DNA from: Roseivirga sp.
GTDB lineage: Bacteria > Bacteroidota > Bacteroidia > Cytophagales > Cyclobacteriaceae
Length of the DNA stretch: 64,000 bases
Direction: 5' to 3'
Assembly: GCA_021404565.1 (NCBI GenBank)
Contig: JAAWWF010000001.1
Coordinates: 419,613 to 483,612 of the forward strand
In this document: in pieces, positions 8,227 through 15,015 of the stretch
Layout: each line of letters begins with the position of its first letter
How positions within the stretch are numbered: the stretch's first letter is position 1
Notes under the pieces: generated by a model
The model's database searches: none
What the model saw: the letters and a program-made list of their open reading frames with translations, nothing else
Told to the model about the DNA's origin: nothing
Position numbers and translations under genes: made by a program

Positions 8227-9141
8227 CTAATTCACCCGGCACATCATACAGCGAATGCTGCCTCCGCCATATTTTTCAATGGTGGAAATAGGTACGGAAA
8301 GCAATCTGGAGTATTGCGAAAGTCTCTCTTTTTGGTCGAGGTCCAGGCTGTGCATAGCAGCTTCAGACATGACCAGGATGGATTGACCTGCGTTATTTTC
8401 CACCTCAAGCATATTACCGGCAAAAGCATACATCTGGTCATAGCTGATCGCCACCACTTCATGTCCTGTTTTCTCCAGGGCGCCAAGCACTTCAGCTCGT
8501 TGATCTTCTGAAATCGACTCGGCACAAATCACCACATATTCATCTGCCAGGCACATCATTACATTGGTATGATAAATCTCCATACCATCTTTATCCAGAG
8601 CCTCGAACATTACAGGTTCAAAACCCATAATCTCACTGAATTTGAGCAACACATCGGGATGTGTACGTGCAGACACACAGGCATAGGCTATCTCTCTCGG
8701 ATAATCAAAAATGACGCTTCCGGTACTCTCCAGAAATTTATCTTCCCCTTCATAGTGGGTCAGATCAATAAACTCGTCAATGCTGACCCCTTGTGCCTTG
8801 AGTTCATCAAAAATCTCCGGTCTGCGTTCGTCACGCCTGTTTTCTGCCAGCATGGGGTACAGTACGACCTTTGAATCGCGATGAAAAGAGACCCAATTGT
8901 TGGGAAAAACTGCGTTGGGTTTCTGTGGACTGTCTGAATCTTCAACCACCAATACGTTGACTCCTGCCTCTCTGAGCGTTGCCACCGCATTGTCAAATTC
9001 CTTTAAAGCAGCTTGCTGAATAGCCCGGGTATCTTCATAGCCTTCCTTTACCTGGAAGGCATTCGTTTCGGCCGAAGCAGGGTCGTACCCAAAGTGCTTC
9101 GGTCTCATCATCATGATGGTTTTGGCAGCCTGTTTTGACAT
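8227..9141 (-). CDS. ctlX: CtlX-like amidinotransferase/citrulline utilization hydrolase
   Basis: The 304-aa protein matches the CtlX branch of the amidinotransferase (guanidino-group modifying) superfamily. It starts MMMRPKHFGYDPASAETNAFQ and has the PNAVFPNNWVSFH segment (about residues 71-83) bearing the conserved Asn/Asp, the FLESTGSVIFD motif and an EIYHTNVMM His motif. The nucleophilic Cys is expected in the C-terminal GGGSIRCMMC (C298, with C301 nearby). The family hydrolyses amidino compounds such as citrulline or arginine derivatives, but the exact substrate cannot be read from sequence. It lies 13 nt downstream of an outer-membrane protein gene and probably shares its transcript. 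Confidence 0.8.
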   Translation of the reverse strand: MSKQAAKTIMMMRPKHFGYDPASAETNAFQVKEGYEDTRAIQQAALKEFDNAVATLREAGVNVLVVEDSDSPQKPNAVFPNNWVSFHRDSKVVLYPMLAENRRDERRPEIFDELKAQGVSIDEFIDLTHYEGEDKFLESTGSVIFDYPREIAYACVSARTHPDVLLKFSEIMGFEPVMFEALDKDGMEIYHTNVMMCLADEYVVICAESISEDQRAEVLGALEKTGHEVVAISYDQMYAFAGNMLEVENNAGQSILVMSEAAMHSLDLDQKERLSQYSRLLSVPISTIEKYGGGSIRCMMCRVN

Positions 9142-9154
9142 GCCGAAAGATAGA

Positions 9155-9943
9155 TTATTTCCCCGGAATTCTAATCGCTACACCGGCACCAATCAGTGAG
9201 TCGGGAGTGAATTGGCTAATGCCCAGGCCTGCAAAGACATCGATCTGGAAATTTGGATTAACTGAGTAAAGCAATCCGAAATCACTTTGAAGAAAACTAT
9301 CGGCCAATTCCGGGAAAGTCATGTAGAATTCTGCAAAAACTGAGAGCCTCGCGGAGGTAACATAACCAAACACCACCGAGGTAGTACCGACAAATGAATT
9401 AAACTCGTCATCGATTACACCTCCTATATTATAACCCAGCGAAAAAGCTTCTCCCAGATTATGTTGCATGTTAAACCTGAGATCCAGGGAAGAACCTTCC
9501 GCATCTGTCAGCCATGGTCCGCTGAAGTTCACCAGAAATGCCGTTTGGGGCCTTCCCCGGTCATTCATATCAAAGAGGCGAAACCTGACACCAATACCGG
9601 TGGGTGCCAATTGTGTACCTGTATCGGACCCATTATTTGTTCCGGAAATCTGAGCCCTTACGAGAGACTGAGAAAAAAGCAATTCAAGGTTATTAGATAC
9701 ACCAAAGCGTACCTGCGTTGAGTTATAGGTGGTAACATCAAGGTCGATACTCGAAAAACCATCAAAGCCCAGTTTGGTAGTAGTTCTTGAAAAACCAGAT
9801 TCGATCTGAACCATTCCCTTTGGTATCAAAAAAGCAGAAGCCGTTTGGGTAGGACGGTCACTGGCCAGAGCCGTGGTATCTGATTGTGCCATAAGGCAGG
9901 TTGTAGCAAAGAATAGTGCGAGGCAACAAACAAATCTGAGCAT
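9155..9943 (-). CDS. Outer-membrane transporter-like protein (Phenol_MetA_deg type)
   Basis: A signal peptide (MLRFVCCLALFFATTCLMAQ) is followed by SDRPTQTASAFLIPKGMVQIESGF, the hallmark opening of the Phenol_MetA_deg/MetA-pathway family of outer-membrane barrels. Repeated amphipathic strands run to the C-terminal VAIRIPGK. The family is annotated as putative transport of aromatic compounds, but in Bacteroidota it is usually of unknown function. The upstream gene at 10072-10887 is a clear paralog (same DRP[TS]QT[AE]SAF[LV][IM]P[KR]G opening and barrel layout), so the two arose by tandem duplication. CtlX follows after 13 nt. Confidence 0.78.
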   Translation of the reverse strand: MLRFVCCLALFFATTCLMAQSDTTALASDRPTQTASAFLIPKGMVQIESGFSRTTTKLGFDGFSSIDLDVTTYNSTQVRFGVSNNLELLFSQSLVRAQISGTNNGSDTGTQLAPTGIGVRFRLFDMNDRGRPQTAFLVNFSGPWLTDAEGSSLDLRFNMQHNLGEAFSLGYNIGGVIDDEFNSFVGTTSVVFGYVTSARLSVFAEFYMTFPELADSFLQSDFGLLYSVNPNFQIDVFAGLGISQFTPDSLIGAGVAIRIPGK

Positions 9944-10071
9944 TGGAGTTAAAATTTAGGGTATAAAAAGAGTCCTGGTCCGTAATGACATGAACTCCTC
10001 ATTATACAAATTGTTCCTCAAAACTCACTAAGGGAAGCACTTAGTCTTTTTAAAAACCGGGGTTATTCTGT

Positions 10072-10887
10072 TTAGTTTTTTCGGGGAATACGAAAACTAA
10101 GCCCTAGTCCAAAAATGGCATTCACTCCAATGTCAGAAATGGCAGTACCTCCGAAAATATCCAATTGAAGATGAGAGTTTACCCGGTAAGCCAGACCCAG
10201 GTCAAATTCGTGGTTTGCAGGAAGGTTACCATTATCAGAGGCATTTAACTCCGAGAATGAGCCATAAACTTCTGCATAGGAATAGAGTTTAGGTGTCAGG
10301 TTGTATCCGAGAACAAAGGTGTACAAGAAATTAAAATCGTTCGCATCATTTTCAAGCGTACCTCCAAGGTTATACCCCAACACCAACCTTTCAGAGAGAC
10401 TGTGTTGAAAGTTCAATCGGAAATCTGCCTGTGTACCACTTTCTTCATTAGAGAACACAGGTCCCCCTATAAGGCCTGAAAATGAGATTTGTGGTCGTGC
10501 TCCCATGGCATCTGCCAAATGTAACTTCATACCTACCATAGTTGAACCCAACTGAACACCGGTGGACCTGGTTGAAAATTTCTCATTCCCAATTCCCTGA
10601 ATCAATCTTAATTCAAGCTTGTCAGTTAAACCATAGCGGAACAAAGAGGTATTATAGGTGAACTGTTCAGACTCAAGAAAACGAACGCGGCCATCTGCCG
10701 CCTGCAGTGTACGCCCCCCCTGACTATAAAGGACGCCCGTTTCTATCTGAAAATATCCTCGTGGCATCACAAAAGCCGATTCGGTCTGGCTTGGCCTGTC
10801 TGTTATGATCTCTGGTTGAGTTTCAGACTGAGCCAAGGCACTCAGACTGGCAAAACTTAAAAGGAGAAAAGAGCAGACTTTGTTCAT
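10072..10887 (-). CDS. Outer-membrane transporter-like protein, paralog of the next gene
   Basis: The start was set at the ATG at 10887 because MNKVCSFLLLSFASLSALAQ is an evident signal peptide. A longer frame reaching 10980 would put 31 charged residues ahead of it. The mature part begins with ITDRPSQTESAFVMPRGYFQIETG and continues as a barrel (about 250 residues) ending LSFRIPRKN. It is homologous along its length to the protein at 9155-9943, from which it is separated by 128 nt. As with that gene, a substrate cannot be named. Together with CtlX it forms a leftward three-gene group. Confidence 0.78.
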   Translation of the reverse strand: MNKVCSFLLLSFASLSALAQSETQPEIITDRPSQTESAFVMPRGYFQIETGVLYSQGGRTLQAADGRVRFLESEQFTYNTSLFRYGLTDKLELRLIQGIGNEKFSTRSTGVQLGSTMVGMKLHLADAMGARPQISFSGLIGGPVFSNEESGTQADFRLNFQHSLSERLVLGYNLGGTLENDANDFNFLYTFVLGYNLTPKLYSYAEVYGSFSELNASDNGNLPANHEFDLGLAYRVNSHLQLDIFGGTAISDIGVNAIFGLGLSFRIPRKN

Positions 10888-11069
10888 AAAGCGTTGGGAT
10901 TTGAGCTTTGATAATAGCTCAACCCATAACCGGGATAAGCTCTTTATACTTTGTTCCTTAAAAACAACAGTCGTAATCAACCTTATCAGACAAATAGAGT
11001 TACGGGTACAATCTGTGATACCCGGAGGACTGCTTGTGCCAATGGCTACTATGCAAAAGGTGGCTCCCC

Positions 11070-11684
11070 CTATTTATGTCTGCTTTGAAGTACCTTGACA
11101 ATGTCTTTGAGGGAATAACCTTTAGCCTCAAGCAGTATCATGTAGTGAAAGAGTAAATCGGCCCCTTCATTCAAGAAGAGATCTTCATCGTCATCTTTGG
11201 CTTCTATCACCAATTCCACGGCTTCTTCGCCTACCTTCTGTGCCATCTTGTTAATGCCCTTGGCAAAAAGGCTGGCCGTGTAGGAGCTATCAGGAGACTG
11301 TTGTCTTCTTTGTTGAATTACGCTGGTAAGGTAATCAAGAAAGCCCGTAGCCCCGACATTATCTTCCTCAAAACAGGTATCCGTTCCGGTATGGCAAGTT
11401 GGTCCATCGGGGCTCGCTTTTACAAGCAAAGTATCGTTGTCGCAGTCAATAAGTATTTCCTTCAGGTTCAGGTAGTTTTCAGAACTTTCCCCCTTTGTCC
11501 ATAGCCGCTGTTTGCTACGGCTGAAGAAAGTTACTTTGCCCGAATCGAGCGTCTTTTGGAGCGCCTCGGTATTCATATAGCCCAGCATAAGCACCTTATG
11601 CGTCATGTTATCCTGAACGATGACAGGTACCAGTCCATCATTCTTATTGAAATCTACCTGATTGGTATTCTCTAATTTTCTCAT
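11070..11684 (-). CDS. hisI: Bifunctional PR-AMP cyclohydrolase / PR-ATP pyrophosphatase HisIE
   Basis: This cytoplasmic enzyme catalyses steps 2 and 3 of histidine synthesis. The HisI domain (about residues 17-112) carries the metal site DCDND (80-84) and the two cysteines C97 and C104 in CHTGTDTC. The HisE domain (about 115-204) has [14 protein letters not shown] and the LFHYMILL helix. Fusion of the two activities is the normal Bacteroidota form, and 204 aa is the expected length. Its start overlaps the hisF stop by 4 nt, implying translational coupling. It is the last gene of the leftward phhA-hisH-hisA-hisF-hisIE series. A weak hairpin at about 11002-11022 follows. Confidence 0.95.
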   Translation of the reverse strand: MRKLENTNQVDFNKNDGLVPVIVQDNMTHKVLMLGYMNTEALQKTLDSGKVTFFSRSKQRLWTKGESSENYLNLKEILIDCDNDTLLVKASPDGPTCHTGTDTCFEEDNVGATGFLDYLTSVIQQRRQQSPDSSYTASLFAKGINKMAQKVGEEAVELVIEAKDDDEDLFLNEGADLLFHYMILLEAKGYSLKDIVKVLQSRHK

Positions 11685-12442
11685 TGCTCTATCCTGATAG
11701 GAATGGATTTGTCTTTTAAAAACTGTTTGAGGTCCGGGACCCCTATTTCTTTGAAGTGAAATATACTGGCTGCCAGGGCCGCATCTGCTTTGCCGGCCGT
11801 AAAGGTATCAACAAAATGCTCCATATTACCGGCTCCTCCTGAAGCGATTACCGGAATAGACAGCATACCGGAAATCTCTGAAGTTAACTCATTCGCAAAG
11901 CCGGCTTTGGTGCCATCATGATCCATGGAAGTCAGCAATATTTCGCCTGCACCGCGCTGCTCAACTTCCCGTGCCCAGGGGATGGTGCGCAGCTCCGTGG
12001 GGGTTCTTCCGCCCCTTACATGTACAATATGTTCATCATGCACATGCCTTGTATCAATCGCCACGACCACGCACTGACTCCCGAACTCCAGGGCGAGTTC
12101 ATTGATCAGACCGGGTCTTTTCACTGCTGACGAATTGATTGAAATTTTATCAGCCCCTGCATTGAGTAGTGCCGACACATCCTCCACAGACGAAATACCT
12201 CCGCCTACCGTGAATGGAATATTAATTTCCGCAGCTACATGCCTTACCAGGTCAACCAGTGTCTTTCGCTTCTCCACCGTAGCCGTAATGTCCAGAAACA
12301 CGAGCTCATCAGCCCCTTCTTCCGCGTATCGTGCAGCCAGCTCCACCGGATCACCGGCATCTCTTAAGCCTACAAAATTGACACCCTTAACGGTACGGCC
12401 ATCCTTAATATCAAGGCAGGGAATAATTCTCTTTGTTAACAT
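11681..12442 (-). CDS. hisF: Imidazole glycerol phosphate synthase cyclase subunit HisF
   Basis: HisF is the (beta/alpha)8 cyclase that, with ammonia delivered by HisH, turns PRFAR into imidazole glycerol phosphate and AICAR. The catalytic aspartates are present as D11 ([15 protein letters not shown]) and D130 (VVVAIDTRH), and both phosphate-binding halves are visible (GGGIS near 80-84, ASGGAG near 224). The length of 253 aa is standard. It overlaps hisIE by 4 nt and starts 60 nt after hisA, so all appear co-transcribed. Its partner HisH is encoded two genes upstream. Confidence 0.96.
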   Translation of the reverse strand: MLTKRIIPCLDIKDGRTVKGVNFVGLRDAGDPVELAARYAEEGADELVFLDITATVEKRKTLVDLVRHVAAEINIPFTVGGGISSVEDVSALLNAGADKISINSSAVKRPGLINELALEFGSQCVVVAIDTRHVHDEHIVHVRGGRTPTELRTIPWAREVEQRGAGEILLTSMDHDGTKAGFANELTSEISGMLSIPVIASGGAGNMEHFVDTFTAGKADAALAASIFHFKEIGVPDLKQFLKDKSIPIRIEQ

Positions 12443-12502
12443 CTTTCTGTTTTATGTTTCTGATTTGAGGGTGAATAGATCGGTAACTTATAAACATATA
12501 AA

Positions 12503-13222
12503 CTACAAACTGAAGCTTGCCAGCTCATCCAGGCTGATCCTGCCCTCATAATAGGCTTTGCCCACTATGGTACCATAGACTCCCATTTCATTAAGACGGT
12601 GCAAATCATCCATGTTCGATACGCCTCCACTCGCAATAAGCTTCAGGTCCGGGAACTGGTCCATGATTTTCTGGTACAGCTCAAAAGCAGGGCCTTGTAG
12701 CAAACCATCCTTGCTTACATCAGTACAAATGCAGTATTGGATGTTTTGTTTAACGAAATCACTCAAAAAGTTAAACAAATCTATTCCCGAGTCTTCCTGC
12801 CAGCCGTTTATGGCAATTTTCTCATCTTTGACATCAGCTCCCAGAATGATTTTTTCAGCCCCATAGCGCTCAATCCAGCTGCTTACCAGCTCCGGATTCT
12901 TCACCGCAATGCTACCAGCCGTAATCTGATGCGCTCCGGCTTCAAATGCCATTTCAATGGCCTCATCTGACTTTACACCTCCACCAAAATCCACTTTCAA
13001 CGAGGTATTTCCGGTAATATCCCTCAATGTACTTTCGTTTACCAGCTTGCTGGCCTTGGCCCCTTCCAGGTCAACCACATGCAATCGCTGAATACCCGCA
13101 GTTTCAAACTGCTGCGCGACAGCTACAGGATCATCCGCATACTCCTTTTTTTGCGCATAGTCACCCTGGGTAAGGCGTACGCATTTTCCTTCTATGATAT
13201 CTATGGCAGGGATTATTAGCAT
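12503..13222 (-). CDS. hisA: ProFAR isomerase HisA
   Basis: HisA is a (beta/alpha)8 isomerase that opens the ribose of ProFAR (fourth step of the pathway). The general acid/base aspartates are seen at D8 (IIPAIDIIEGKCVRL) and D130 (ILGADVKD), with glycine-rich phosphate sites VDFGGGV (78-84) and IASGGVS near 198. At 239 aa it is full length. The gap to the upstream hisH is unusually large for this operon (165 nt) and holds a palindromic repeat element at 13237-13324. Confidence 0.95.
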   Translation of the reverse strand: MLIIPAIDIIEGKCVRLTQGDYAQKKEYADDPVAVAQQFETAGIQRLHVVDLEGAKASKLVNESTLRDITGNTSLKVDFGGGVKSDEAIEMAFEAGAHQITAGSIAVKNPELVSSWIERYGAEKIILGADVKDEKIAINGWQEDSGIDLFNFLSDFVKQNIQYCICTDVSKDGLLQGPAFELYQKIMDQFPDLKLIASGGVSNMDDLHRLNEMGVYGTIVGKAYYEGRISLDELASFSL

Positions 13223-13236
13223 ATCTTCTTATTTAT

Positions 13237-13324
13237 CGTCATTGCGAGGGAGGTATGACCGAAGCAATCTTTTTGAGAGTACCGGCCAGGCCTGATGAGA
13301 TCGCTTCGCAAGCTCGCGATGACG
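13237..13324. repeat. Palindromic repeat element (CGTCATTGCGAGG...GCGATGACG)
   Basis: The ends are inverted copies: CGTCATTGCGAGG at 13237 and the complement of CGTCATCGCGAGC ending at 13324. An internal pair also matches, GAAGCAATCT at 13261 and the complement of CGAAGCGATCTC. The CGTCATTGCGAGG-type sequence is a dispersed element found between genes in many bacteria, including Bacteroidota. Here it sits inside the his operon, between hisH and hisA. The 13325-13387 flank is a degenerate AT-rich repeat of AATTCAACA/CATTCA-type words. Confidence 0.75.
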
Positions 13325-13387
13325 TCTTCGAAACACAATTCAACATCAAGCATTCATCACTAAACATCCATAATTCAACATTCAAAA

Positions 13388-13969
13388 TTACAAGTCCAGA
13401 AAGTTCTCAATAATCTTAGCCCCTACTTTTCCGCTCTTTTCCGGGTGAGCCTGCAGGGCATAGAAATTGTCTTTATGAAGGGCAGCACTGAACGAATTGA
13501 CGTAGTCCGTATTGGCAATCGTCTGATCGCTCAACTCGGCATAGTAGCTATGCACAAAATAAACATAGCTCTCCTCAGCAATTCCTTTGAACAGTGGCGA
13601 ATTCATCTGAGTCAGGGTGTTCCAGCCCATCTGAGGGACTTTCAGCTTTGGCTCAAACTTCTTCACCTCAATATCAAAGATGCCCAGACAGTCAGTATCA
13701 TTCTCCTCAGAATGTCTGCACATTAGTTGCAAACCCAGACAAACCCCAAACACCGGCTGCCTAAGGTCTTTGATCACCCTGTCAAGCCTTCTCTCTTTGA
13801 GGAACCTCATGGCAGTACTGGCCTCACCTACACCGGGAAAAATTACCCGATCGGCCGAACGGATGACTTCTTCCTCGTCACTGAGTACGGGCGTTACGCC
13901 CAGTCTCTGCAGGGCATAGGTAACGGACTGCACATTTCCCGCATTGTAGTTGATAATAACAACACTCAT
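13388..13969 (-). CDS. hisH: Imidazole glycerol phosphate synthase glutamine amidotransferase subunit HisH
   Basis: HisH is the class I glutamine amidotransferase that feeds ammonia to HisF. The catalytic triad is visible: C77 in VFGVCLGLQLM, and H175 with E177 in ALQAHPEKSG. The oxyanion-loop segment PGVGEAS lies at 45-51. At 193 aa it is normal in length. It starts 29 nt after the phhA stop, and that short gap holds a perfect 12-bp palindrome. hisG, hisD, hisC and hisB, which usually precede hisH in Bacteroidota, are absent here. Confidence 0.95.
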   Translation of the reverse strand: MSVVIINYNAGNVQSVTYALQRLGVTPVLSDEEEVIRSADRVIFPGVGEASTAMRFLKERRLDRVIKDLRQPVFGVCLGLQLMCRHSEENDTDCLGIFDIEVKKFEPKLKVPQMGWNTLTQMNSPLFKGIAEESYVYFVHSYYAELSDQTIANTDYVNSFSAALHKDNFYALQAHPEKSGKVGAKIIENFLDL

Positions 13970-13979
13970 GGCTGCAATA

Positions 13980-13991
13980 TTAAGCGCTTAA
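13980..13991. promoter_or_regulatory. Perfect 12-bp palindrome between phhA and hisH
   Basis: TTAAGCGCTTAA is a perfect inverted repeat in the 29-nt gap between the phhA stop and the hisH start. It could be a protein-binding site or a short mRNA structure, or chance. No regulator is known for it. Confidence 0.35.
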
Positions 13992-13998
13992 AGAAAAC

Positions 13999-14736
13999 TT
14001 AATTGACAGCGGCTGCCTTTTCTTTCAATCGCAATTCGATCTTCTCTTTGATCTCAGGAATTGAATTGTACAACTGCTCATAAGAGTCGATGATAAAGTA
14101 GCGATCCTGCATCTTATCTTTGCGGTAGGTGGTATCCAGAATATGGTCCACATCGTATTCGTGATGTTCCGGCTCATTGCCCAGTGAGTACTTGGTTTCT
14201 CCTGAAGAGCTCAATACACCCGCTCCATAGATTTTCAGCTCTCCGTTTTCCCTGATCAGGCCAAACTCAATGGTAAACCAGTAAATGCGTGAAAGCAGGT
14301 GAATGGCCCATGGGTCCTCAATCCATTCCTGGCCAAACTTGCTGATAGCCTGCAAAAAATCCACAAAAGCCTGGTTGGCCAATAGCGGAATATGCGCAAA
14401 CACATCATGGAACATATCGGGCTCTTCCAGGTAGTCGAGCTGACTCATTTTACGCACCCAGGTGGTAGCAGGAAACTTCTTATTGGCCATCAGATCAAAG
14501 AAGAGATCATCTTCCACAATGCCCGGCACTGCATAAATCTCCCAGCCTGTCAGGCCTCTGAGTATCTCATTGGTTTCCTCAAAATTCGGAATTTTCTCCG
14601 CTGTAAAATTGACTTTCTTCAAACCGGTCATAAACTCACCAGTGGCGGCCTCAGGCAGGTTTGGGAACTGCCGATCGAATAGAATCTTCCAGACATTCTG
14701 GTCCTCGGCTGTGTAGTTTTCGTAGATCTGTTTCAT
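13999..14736 (-). CDS. phhA: Phenylalanine 4-hydroxylase
   Basis: The enzyme is a tetrahydropterin-dependent non-heme iron monooxygenase that converts phenylalanine to tyrosine in the cytoplasm. The iron ligands are present as H110 and H115 (DMFHDVFAHIPLL) and E157 (YWFTIEFGL). The 245-aa length matches the bacterial catalytic-domain-only form without the regulatory ACT domain. The gene is the first of a leftward series followed by hisH after 29 nt. Its 5' region (14737-14985) carries a promoter, a Tyr/His-rich leader ORF and an intrinsic terminator, so it is very probably controlled by attenuation. No pterin recycling gene is adjacent. Confidence 0.95.
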   Translation of the reverse strand: MKQIYENYTAEDQNVWKILFDRQFPNLPEAATGEFMTGLKKVNFTAEKIPNFEETNEILRGLTGWEIYAVPGIVEDDLFFDLMANKKFPATTWVRKMSQLDYLEEPDMFHDVFAHIPLLANQAFVDFLQAISKFGQEWIEDPWAIHLLSRIYWFTIEFGLIRENGELKIYGAGVLSSSGETKYSLGNEPEHHEYDVDHILDTTYRKDKMQDRYFIIDSYEQLYNSIPEIKEKIELRLKEKAAAVN

Positions 14737-14816
14737 TATTATAGGTAGTTAATACTGTGTGTCAATTAATGGTTCAACCGCTTAAGTAAAACCTTCTGTT
14801 TTTCGTTTTTGGCAAT

Positions 14817-14845
14817 AAAAAAACCCGGCTCTTTCGGAACCGGGT
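14817..14845 (-). terminator. Attenuator (intrinsic terminator) upstream of phhA
   Basis: Read on the minus strand, ACCCGGTTC (14845-14837) pairs with GAGCCGGGT (14831-14823) in a 9-bp stem with one G-U pair and a 5-nt loop, followed directly by a T tract (14822-14817). It lies 33 nt beyond the leader stop codon and about 80 nt before the phhA start, which is where an attenuator belongs. Confidence 0.88.
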
Positions 14846-14899
14846 CGTATATTTTCAGTTTTGTTTTTCTTCGCTGATTACATAGAGCTACCGTTCCGA
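14834..14899 (-). promoter_or_regulatory. Predicted antiterminator pairing
   Basis: TCGGAAC in the transcript (complement of 14893-14899, inside the last third of the leader ORF) is perfectly complementary to GTTCCGA (complement of 14834-14840), which spans the upper 5' arm and loop of the attenuator. The two pairings exclude each other. A second 5-nt complementarity exists between GCTCT near 14884-14888 and AGAGC in the terminator's 3' side. Pairing is read by eye, with no energy calculation. Confidence 0.65.
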
Positions 14900-14949
14900 T
14901 CTTTCGGGTTATGATAATAGTGGTAGTAATATGCGTTGCTGTTAATCAT
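14878..14949 (-). CDS. Leader peptide with YYYHYYH run, 23 codons
   Basis: An ATG at 14949-14947 opens a 23-codon frame that ends with TAA at 14880-14878. Residues 7-13 are YYYHYYH, encoded by TAT TAC TAC CAC TAT TAT CAT, and it continues NPKDRNGSSM. Such a run is the signature of an attenuation leader: slow decoding when Tyr-tRNA (and perhaps His-tRNA) is uncharged would stall the ribosome and expose the TCGGAAC segment for antiterminator pairing. The frame begins only 5 nt after a perfect -7 element, so the peptide may be translated from a nearly leaderless mRNA. The genes downstream make tyrosine (phhA) and histidine (hisH-A-F-IE). The sequence features are seen directly, the mechanism is inferred. 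Confidence 0.85.
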   Translation of the reverse strand: MINSNAYYYHYYHNPKDRNGSSM

Positions 14950-14954
14950 TGCGT

Positions 14955-14985
14955 CAAAGGTAATATGCATTTGTAAAAATCCAAA
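14955..14985 (-). promoter_or_regulatory. Bacteroidota promoter of the phhA-his operon
   Basis: On the minus strand TTTG (14985-14982) is followed after 19 nt by TACCTTTG (14962-14955), a full match to the Bacteroidota TTTG...TAnnTTTG promoter. Transcription should begin about 14949-14952, at or just before the leader ATG. It lies in the 66-nt gap after the S41 protease stop. Confidence 0.75.
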
Positions 14986-15015
14986 CGCTCCTTTTTTAAA
15001 TTGCACAAGAATTTG

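Noticed and set aside
11002-11022. CGGGTA...TACCCG hairpin after hisIE as a terminator
   Set aside because: No T tract follows on the minus strand; noted only as a weak structure.
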